Shown here in pieces: positions 15,596-22,093 of a stretch of DNA of 23,582 nucleotides. The DNA is from Paracoccaceae bacterium. GTDB lineage: Bacteria; Pseudomonadota; Alphaproteobacteria; Rhodobacterales; Rhodobacteraceae. The notes below the pieces were generated by a model, which was given only the letters and a program-made list of their open reading frames with translations, was not told the DNA's origin and did not search any database. Position numbers and translations under genes: made by a program. Positions within the stretch are counted from its first letter, which is position 1, and each line of letters begins with the position of its first letter. The DNA is taken from the NCBI GenBank assembly GCA_007131465.1, contig SLQN01000024.1:1-23582 (forward strand), in the 5' to 3' direction.

Positions 15596-17578
15596 CTACT
15601 CCATCGGCCCTGTAAAGGCCAACGCCCGTTCGAAATCGCGATCCCCCTTTGTCTGTTCGCGCCGGGTTGTGGCATACTCGGCTTCGGCGCGCGCCTGCGC
15701 GGCACGGCGCAGCAGGTTACAGAGCAGGGGCAGCGGGACCGTGCGGGCCAGCCTTGCCAGCCATGGCGCAAAGCGGGTGAAAACATCGTCATCCAACGCC
15801 ACGATCGCTTCGGTGCTTCCGGGATCGCCCTGCCGTCCGGCGCGGCCATAAAGCTGACGGTCGATGCGGGCAGATTCGTGAAAGCCGGTCAGGATGACGT
15901 GAAGGCCACCAAGCTCCGCCACCCCTGGCCCAAGCTTGATATCCGTGCCGCGCCCGGCGATGTTTGTAGCCACAGTGACCGCGCCGCGCTGACCGGCCCG
16001 GGCGACCACCTGGGCCTCCTCGCCGTCCTGCCGGGCATTGAGCACCACATGGCGCAGGCCGCGTGCAGCCAGCACCCCGGCGCAGCGCTCGGACGCCTCG
16101 ACCGACCGGGTCCCGATCAGCACTGGCTGCCCCCGCATGGCCAGCGCCGACACCCGGTCGGCCACGGCGGCCCATTTTGCGTCTTCGTCGGGCAGAAATC
16201 GGTTGCCCAGATGGCGCCTGCGCAGCGGCCGGTGGGTGGGGATGCGCAGGGTGGACAGACCGAAAGTGTCGCGGAATTCTCCTGCCAGTTCCATGCCGGT
16301 GCCGGTCATGCCCGAAAGCCGGGCATAACGGCGAAAGAAGCGCTGATAGGTGATGCGCGCCATGGTTTCCTTGCGGCCAGTGATATCGACCCCCTCCTTG
16401 GCCTCGATCATCTGATGCAGCCCGCCCTGCCAGCTACGGTCAGGCATGATGCGGCCCGTGAATTCGTCCACGATCTGCACCTTGCCGTCAAGAATGACAT
16501 AGTCGCGCCCATGTTCAAACAGCGTCAGCGCCGCCAGCGCCTGCCGCACCAGTTCCTCGCGGGCACGGCGTACGCGCCACAGCCCCTCCAGACCGGCGGC
16601 GTTGTCTGCCAAAAGCGCCTTGCCCGCGTCGGTCAGGGTGACATGGCGGTTCATGGCGTCCACCTCGAAGTCGCGGCGCAGGCTCAGGCCCCGGGCCAAC
16701 TCCAGCGCGACAGCATAGAGCGCAGTCACCTCGGGGTCATCGGAAGACGAGGACAGGATCAGCGGCGTGCGCGCTTCGTCCACGAAAACGCTGTCAGCCT
16801 CGTCCACAATGGCGAAGGCAAGGCCGCGCAGCATCAGGCCGTCGTCAGGCCGACCGGCCAGCAGCGCCGCCATCCGGCGACGCCCCTGACCCCGGCGGGC
16901 GCGCAGCGACACCCTGTCGCGCAGATAATCGAAGGTCAGGTTCTTGTTGGAGATATAGGTGATGTCGCAGCGATAGGCTGCGGCGCGGGCGGGTGCTTCC
17001 ATGTCGCTGTCGATCACGCCGACGCTCAGCCCGAGGAAGTCGAAGATCGGGCGCAGTTCCTCGGCGTCGCGGGCGGCGAGGTAATCGTTCACCGTGACCA
17101 CATGCACCGGCATGCCCGACAGCGCCGCCACCACGGCCGCAGGCGCGGCGGTCAGTGTCTTGCCCTCGCCGGTGGCCATTTCGACCATGCGCCCGGCATG
17201 CAGCGCCAGCGCGCCCATGATCTGCACCTTGTAATGCGTTTTGCCGATGGTCCGGGCGCTGACCTCGCGCACTACGGCAAAGGCGCGTTCCAGCGCGGCA
17301 CGGTCGCGGGGGCGCGCGAGCAGCCGACCGCGCAGCCGGGTCGCCTCGGCGCGTAGCGCATCATCGTCAAGCGCGGCCATCTCCGGTTCCAGCGCCAGCA
17401 CCCGGTCGGCCTGCAGCGCGATCCGCGCCCGCGTCAGCGGCAGGCGGCTGATCAGCCAGCCCATGCGTCGCTCTAGCCAGCGGTCGACGAAGTTCGAGAC
17501 CGGATCGGCCAGTTCCGGGTAAGGGGCAGTGCCCAGAGGCAACCGACCGAACCCCAGAAGACCCTGCACCTCGGTCAT
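15596..17578 (-). CDS. Short SecA-like ATPase (accessory SecA lacking C-terminal domains)
   Basis: This 660-residue cytosolic motor ATPase is homologous to SecA. Walker A is EMATGEGKTLTAA with K140, followed by VHVVTVNDYLAARDAEEL, Walker B IVDEADSVFVDEARTPLI, and the cross-linking domain through YVILDGKVQIVDEFTGRIMP and GGLHQMIEAKEG. RLSGMTGTG, VTVATNIAGRGTDIKLG and RQLYGRAGRQGDPGS complete the second motor domain. The N-terminus is about 30 residues longer than usual. The C-terminus stops near where E. coli SecA starts its helical scaffold (about residue 620 of 901), so the two-helix finger, helical wing and zinc tail are absent. Cells normally also have a full housekeeping SecA. The start lies one base after the M50 gene stop (TGACATG), which shows tight coupling. 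Confidence 0.9.
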   Translation of the reverse strand: MTEVQGLLGFGRLPLGTAPYPELADPVSNFVDRWLERRMGWLISRLPLTRARIALQADRVLALEPEMAALDDDALRAEATRLRGRLLARPRDRAALERAFAVVREVSARTIGKTHYKVQIMGALALHAGRMVEMATGEGKTLTAAPAAVVAALSGMPVHVVTVNDYLAARDAEELRPIFDFLGLSVGVIDSDMEAPARAAAYRCDITYISNKNLTFDYLRDRVSLRARRGQGRRRMAALLAGRPDDGLMLRGLAFAIVDEADSVFVDEARTPLILSSSSDDPEVTALYAVALELARGLSLRRDFEVDAMNRHVTLTDAGKALLADNAAGLEGLWRVRRAREELVRQALAALTLFEHGRDYVILDGKVQIVDEFTGRIMPDRSWQGGLHQMIEAKEGVDITGRKETMARITYQRFFRRYARLSGMTGTGMELAGEFRDTFGLSTLRIPTHRPLRRRHLGNRFLPDEDAKWAAVADRVSALAMRGQPVLIGTRSVEASERCAGVLAARGLRHVVLNARQDGEEAQVVARAGQRGAVTVATNIAGRGTDIKLGPGVAELGGLHVILTGFHESARIDRQLYGRAGRQGDPGSTEAIVALDDDVFTRFAPWLARLARTVPLPLLCNLLRRAAQARAEAEYATTRREQTKGDRDFERALAFTGPME

Positions 17579-17579
17579 G

Positions 17580-19733
17580 TCAGGCCCCGAAATGGCGCAG
17601 CAACAACTGCCGCGCACGACGCCAGATCTGTGCAGCGGCAGGCTCAAAGCCATGCTCGAACCGCACGGTGACGCGGGTGCCGAAGGCAGCACCGGCCAGC
17701 GCTTCGGGCAGGGCGAGGTCATAGAGGAATACCGGGTTCAGGACCCGCAACCCCTCGGGATCGGCGGGATCGGTCAGAAAGCGCCCGCCAGCCGCGCGCG
17801 CAAGCGCGGGCGCAGGCAACTGGTCCATCGCACCGGGCACTTCGCGGATCAGGCGAACCTCGTGGCGGTCTTCCAGGTGGCCCGCGAGCTTCAGTTCCAC
17901 CCGGGTCAGCCGCTCGCGCACCAGCACATTGTCCTGCTGGGTGACAGCGACGCGGACATGTTCGGCATGGGGCGGCAGCACCACGCCAATCACCTCGCCC
18001 TCGGTCACATGGCGGCCCAGCAGGCTTTCGGGCGGCAGCGCGGGCTCGAAACGGCCCGAAAGCGGGGCGCGCACAATCAGCGCCGCGCCGCGCGCGCGCT
18101 CTCGGTCCAGTTCGGCCAAGGCGTCGTCCAGTTGCAGCCGGGCGACTTCGGCCTCGGACCGGTCGGTGACGGACAGCGCCGTCAGCCTGCGGCGAAATTC
18201 CTCGGCGCGCCAGTCCAGCGCAGCAAGGCGCGCGTCCAGCGTCGGCTCGGCCAGCAGGGCAAGCGGCGTCTCGCCCTCGACCATCGTGCCCCGAGGCACG
18301 GCCACATCGGCAATGAAACCGGCCGTGCGCGCCCGCACCCAGGCCTCGTCCGGCAGCCAGACGACGCCCTCGGAATCGGTGCGCAGCGGCAGCGGCAGAA
18401 AAAGCGCCAGCCCCACCGCGACAGCAATGCTGCCAAAGGTCAGCCCCACCGCCCGGCGGCGCACCTTGCGCAGCTTGGGCGCAGTGACGACATGGCGCAG
18501 GTTCTTGGCGATGGGCTTGACCAGCGCGTTGAAGACAGCCCAAAGCGCGACAATCACGCCCAGGATGAAGGCGTGCGCCGAGACATAGAGCGCGATGCCC
18601 ACCATGATCACCAGCCGGTAGACATAGGAAGCCGGGGCGTAGACAAGAAACCAGGCCTTCTCACCCGGTGTGGCCGGGTCGGGCTTGATGTTGCGGGCGG
18701 CGAAGACGTAGCGCTGCACCAGCCAGCCCCAGTATTTGTTCGCGCGCGGGCCAAGGTTCGGGCTTTCGATCAGGTCGGACAACACATAATAACCGTCGAA
18801 TTTCAGCAGCGGGTTGCCATTGAACAGGACTGTGGAGATGCCGCCTATGATCACCATGTTCCAGGCCAGCGCGCTCAGCAGGCCCGGCTCCACCGAGGCC
18901 CAGACCATCATCGCCAGCGCCGCCACGAAGGTTTCGGCGAAGATTCCGCCTGAAGCGACTGCGGCCCGGTCCCATTTCGACCGGAATGCCCCGGCCGACG
19001 ACGCATCCACATAGGGAACCGGGAAGAACACCAGAAGCATGATGCCCATTTCCCGGATCTCGCCGCCGCGCGCCTTGGCGATATAGCCGTGGGCCAGTTC
19101 GTGGATTGCCTTGATCACCGGGTAGGCGATGGCCATGATCAGCATATTGTGGAACGACAGCAGCTGATCGCCAATATTATGGGTAAAGCGATTCCAGTTC
19201 ACCGCCGCGATGGCCAGCCCCGCAAGCACCACCAGAACCCACAGCACCAGCCCGAACCAGCCCGTCAGCGGCCGGACCCAGGGCAGCGTCACGGTCAGGA
19301 AGCGGTCGGGGTCCCAAAGCGGGATGCGGAAGCTGACAGGGTTGGTCAGGTTCTGCTTCAGCAATTGTCGCGACTGGCGATTGTAGCGTTCCAGCAACTC
19401 GGTGATGTCCGGCGAGGTGGCATACTGGATCAGGTCGTTCTGATGCAACCGCGACAAAAGCTGGATGACCTCGTCCTGACTGGGTGCCTCGGCCTCGTGG
19501 GTCTCGGCCACCCCCTGCCAGACCGCATCGACAGTGCGGGTTCCGTCGAACTGCCCGATCAGCATCCAGGCCGCTGGGGTGAAACGGTGGGTCCGGCCGG
19601 TCGCGTGGTCGTAAATCACATACCACGACTGCCCGCGATATCGGTGGCGCGAAACCTTCACATGCGACCGCAACCGCGGCGTAAGCTTCGCGACCCGGTA
19701 CCAGATGGTGGAAAGATAGGCCTCGTCGCTCAT
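17580..19733 (-). CDS. Membrane metalloprotease (M50/site-2 type) with PqqD-like N-terminus and HlyD-like C-terminus
   Basis: This 717-residue inner-membrane protein has three parts. Residues about 35-115 resemble PqqD-like peptide-chaperone regions (YVIYDHATGRTHRFTPAAWM). The central part, about 150-445, has some seven membrane helices. It carries the zinc motif HELAH (H211, E212, H215) and a second ligand region NPLLKFDGYYVLSD (D313), as in M50 'putative peptide zinc metalloproteases'. After the last helix comes a periplasmic HlyD-like barrel-sandwich and coiled-coil part (about 460-690), with VWLPDEAWVRARTAGFIADV. The ATG lies seven bases after the previous stop (TGAGGCGGAGATG), so coupling is tight. 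It probably processes or handles an exported polypeptide. Cleavage is inferred only from the intact zinc motif. Confidence 0.88.
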   Translation of the reverse strand: MSDEAYLSTIWYRVAKLTPRLRSHVKVSRHRYRGQSWYVIYDHATGRTHRFTPAAWMLIGQFDGTRTVDAVWQGVAETHEAEAPSQDEVIQLLSRLHQNDLIQYATSPDITELLERYNRQSRQLLKQNLTNPVSFRIPLWDPDRFLTVTLPWVRPLTGWFGLVLWVLVVLAGLAIAAVNWNRFTHNIGDQLLSFHNMLIMAIAYPVIKAIHELAHGYIAKARGGEIREMGIMLLVFFPVPYVDASSAGAFRSKWDRAAVASGGIFAETFVAALAMMVWASVEPGLLSALAWNMVIIGGISTVLFNGNPLLKFDGYYVLSDLIESPNLGPRANKYWGWLVQRYVFAARNIKPDPATPGEKAWFLVYAPASYVYRLVIMVGIALYVSAHAFILGVIVALWAVFNALVKPIAKNLRHVVTAPKLRKVRRRAVGLTFGSIAVAVGLALFLPLPLRTDSEGVVWLPDEAWVRARTAGFIADVAVPRGTMVEGETPLALLAEPTLDARLAALDWRAEEFRRRLTALSVTDRSEAEVARLQLDDALAELDRERARGAALIVRAPLSGRFEPALPPESLLGRHVTEGEVIGVVLPPHAEHVRVAVTQQDNVLVRERLTRVELKLAGHLEDRHEVRLIREVPGAMDQLPAPALARAAGGRFLTDPADPEGLRVLNPVFLYDLALPEALAGAAFGTRVTVRFEHGFEPAAAQIWRRARQLLLRHFGA

Positions 19734-19740
19734 CTCCGCC

Positions 19741-21633
19741 TCAAGGCTGCCAGGTCCAGGCGGTGTGGCGTATCCAGTCGATCAGGCGGCGGGTCCAGAT
19801 CCACGACAGTAGCGCCTCGCCAGCGTCGATCTTGGCCACACCCTCCATGCCGGGGCGCAGACCGGGCTGGAGTGCGTCGAGTTCCGCCTCCAGCCGGAAA
19901 CTGTTGATCCCCTCGCGCGGCTCGGCCAGCGGGGTGATCCGCGTCAGCGTGATCGGCAGCCCGTCGGTGGGATGGCCCGCCAGCACCAGTTGGCCGGACA
20001 GGCCCTCGGAGACATGGCGCAGGTCGCGTTCCTCCAGCCAGATATCCACCCGGAAGTCGCCCATTGGCGCCACCTCGAACAGCAACTCGCCCGTCTGCAC
20101 CGGCGCGCCAAGCCGCTGAGTCAGGTCACCCGCGACGATCACTCCGTCAATGGGCGCAAGGATTCGCGTCCGCGCCAGCTTGCCCTCTGTCAGGTCCAGT
20201 TGCGCCCTTGCCTGGGCAATCTGAGCCTCCAGCAGCGCGATCTGTGTCCGGTCGGACCGCGCAAGCGCCTCGCGCGATTGCGCGGTCAGGCGGTCCACCT
20301 CGGAGCGCCAGCGTAGTTGCTCCAGCCGCAGATCCGTATCGTCCAGCCGCGCCAGCACATCGCCCGCCACAACCACGTCCCCCGCGCGCAGCGGCGCGGC
20401 ATCGATATAGCCGGAAAACGGGGCCACAGCGGCGCGCTGCACTGTGCCCTTCAAGGCCGCCTCGGCCTGCACCCGGAACGGGGCCTTGACTGTTGCCGCC
20501 GCAACACCCAGCGCAATCAGCGCCAGCGCCAGCAGCTTCCAGCTCAGCCGTCGCGGCCCCAGCAGGATGCCCAGCACATGCATCGTTCCGTCGATGATCA
20601 CCCCGCCGACCCAGCGGCGGTTGCGGCGCTTCAACTCCAGCACCGGGCCGACCAGTGCCGCCACCGCTTCTGCCACCATGCGATCATCTTGGGTGAAAGG
20701 GGTGTCACGTCGGCGCAACACAGTCAGCGCACCGACGGTTCCGGCCTCGTCGGGAAGCGCCACAGTCAGCACATGGCGCACGGCACTGCCCCGAACCAGA
20801 TCTTCATGCGCAACCGCGATGGCCCGGGCGGTGCTTTCCAGCGGCGGCTCTGCCACTGTTCCGGATTGGTCGAACGCCTCTTCCATCGCCGCTTCCAGCG
20901 CCTCGGCGAAGGCCGAACGCTTGCGGAACCAGGCTGTGTGGGACAGCGACAACAGACGGATGCGGGGTGCGGTGCGTGCGCCTTTCAGCATCCCAATGGC
21001 AACCTGATCGGCATTCAGCACAGATTGCAGTTCATTGGCCACAGCCATCGCGGCGGCTTCGGGGCGGCGGTGCTCGGTCATTGCGGCAAGGATATCGAGC
21101 GCGATACCTGCGCGGGCCAGGCGACCGGCTTCATCGCCGGCCTTCGCTTCCCACAGCCGGGCCGCCAGCCAGCCGGCTGACCAGTGAAGTTCGCGCAGCG
21201 TCGCTTGCAGCGCGCGCGGATCAGTGCCGACGATGTCCAGCACGACCACAACCGCCACCGGCTCGCCTTCGCGCCGGATGGGATAGGCGATGCGGCTTGC
21301 GCCCACACCGTCCTCCGCGGCCGGGTCGGTTTCGGAGCTCGGTCGGCCCGATGCCAGGCTCTTCTCGGCGACGCCTTGCAGAACAGACAGATCGTGTCGC
21401 GGGTCGGGCACCACCGCGCGGGGCGTGAAGGCCCCGATCTTGTGGTCGGCCTCCAGGACCGCGGCCAGACGCACGCCGTCCAGCCGGTTGACCAGCAACG
21501 CAAGCCACGCGGTCAAGAACCCGGCCTCGCCCCGCGCATTGGCGAAGGCTGCCCAGAGGCTGGAGTCGAGGCTGAACACCTCTGGCCCGGATTGCTGCGC
21601 GGCGGCGGCAGTGGCGGGGCGGTTCTGGATCAA
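19741..21633 (-). CDS. GAF-domain protein fused to a HlyD-family periplasmic adaptor, TTG start
   Basis: The 630-residue product has an N-terminal cytosolic half (about 20-340) with one or two GAF-like sensor modules (for example DILAAMTEHRRPEAAAMAVA and GALTVLRRRDTPFTQDD). A single membrane helix follows (LLALALIALGVAAATV, about 365-385). The periplasmic part is of the HlyD/membrane-fusion type: GYIDAAPLRAGDVVVAGDVL, a coiled coil of about 50 residues, TRILAPIDGVIVAGDLTQRL, then a beta barrel ending near the C-terminus. TTG at 21633, seven bases after a G-rich run, is the best start; there is no ATG before the GAF region. It is 37 bases after the DUF3467 gene and seven bases before the M50 gene. 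It could sense a ligand in the cytosol and bridge to the periplasm; no ligand can be named. Confidence 0.85.
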   Translation of the reverse strand: MIQNRPATAAAAQQSGPEVFSLDSSLWAAFANARGEAGFLTAWLALLVNRLDGVRLAAVLEADHKIGAFTPRAVVPDPRHDLSVLQGVAEKSLASGRPSSETDPAAEDGVGASRIAYPIRREGEPVAVVVVLDIVGTDPRALQATLRELHWSAGWLAARLWEAKAGDEAGRLARAGIALDILAAMTEHRRPEAAAMAVANELQSVLNADQVAIGMLKGARTAPRIRLLSLSHTAWFRKRSAFAEALEAAMEEAFDQSGTVAEPPLESTARAIAVAHEDLVRGSAVRHVLTVALPDEAGTVGALTVLRRRDTPFTQDDRMVAEAVAALVGPVLELKRRNRRWVGGVIIDGTMHVLGILLGPRRLSWKLLALALIALGVAAATVKAPFRVQAEAALKGTVQRAAVAPFSGYIDAAPLRAGDVVVAGDVLARLDDTDLRLEQLRWRSEVDRLTAQSREALARSDRTQIALLEAQIAQARAQLDLTEGKLARTRILAPIDGVIVAGDLTQRLGAPVQTGELLFEVAPMGDFRVDIWLEERDLRHVSEGLSGQLVLAGHPTDGLPITLTRITPLAEPREGINSFRLEAELDALQPGLRPGMEGVAKIDAGEALLSWIWTRRLIDWIRHTAWTWQP

Positions 21634-21670
21634 GCGTCCGCCCCCCCAGACTGCCCCGGTGCCCGCGGTC

Positions 21671-22057
21671 TCATCCGTCCAGCTTGCCGTAGCGGGACTC
21701 GTGTTCCTCGATCAGGCGCACCATCATGTCGCGCACCCGCTTGGCGGCATGGGGCGACATGACGATGCGATGCTGCCGTTGCACCTCCAGCCGGTCGCGC
21801 CCCAGATCCCAGGTCGAGTTCACCCCGAAATTCAGCACCACTTCCTCGCGGGTCGATGAGCCGTTACAGACGTTGCAATAACTGCTTTTGAGTTGTGTGG
21901 TATCGAATTTCACCTGATTGGCCCGCGCCGTAGCCGCGGCGCCCTGAGCATCGCCCTTGAGCGGAGTTGCCGCGGCCTGACCGCTGCGTTCGACACCATC
22001 CGGGCCAGTGTTGACACCAGCCACCCCGGGAGGAGTGGCCTCTGGAGTATTGGCCAT
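21671..22057 (-). CDS. DUF3467-like small protein with CxxC motif
   Basis: This 128-residue soluble protein has no signal peptide. After an Ala/Gly/Pro-rich N-terminal 45 residues comes a compact domain reading STREEVVLNFGVN, then RIVMSPHAAKRVRDMMVRLI. This matches the DUF3467 pattern of 'EEVVLDFG...VVMSP..AKR'. Just before it is YCNVCNGSS, a CxxC pair that could bind metal or be redox active. The start at 22057 has GAGGG five bases upstream. The gene lies 36 bases after the large surface-type protein gene and 37 bases before the GAF-HlyD gene. No biochemical function of DUF3467 is established that I can rely on. Its fixed place in this operon suggests a cytosolic chaperone or assembly role, which is inference. 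Confidence 0.75.
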   Translation of the reverse strand: MANTPEATPPGVAGVNTGPDGVERSGQAAATPLKGDAQGAAATARANQVKFDTTQLKSSYCNVCNGSSTREEVVLNFGVNSTWDLGRDRLEVQRQHRIVMSPHAAKRVRDMMVRLIEEHESRYGKLDG

Positions 22058-22093
22058 TGGAACCCTCGTTCTTGCGATACGTCTACGCGTCAG

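Noticed and set aside
15437..17356. 639-codon open frame on the plus strand
   Set aside because: It is the shadow of the SecA-like gene on the other strand, with no domain signal of its own.
15596..17578. Reading this gene as the housekeeping secA
   Set aside because: It is about 240 residues short of standard SecA, lacks the scaffold, wing and zinc tail, and is embedded in the M50-HlyD operon.
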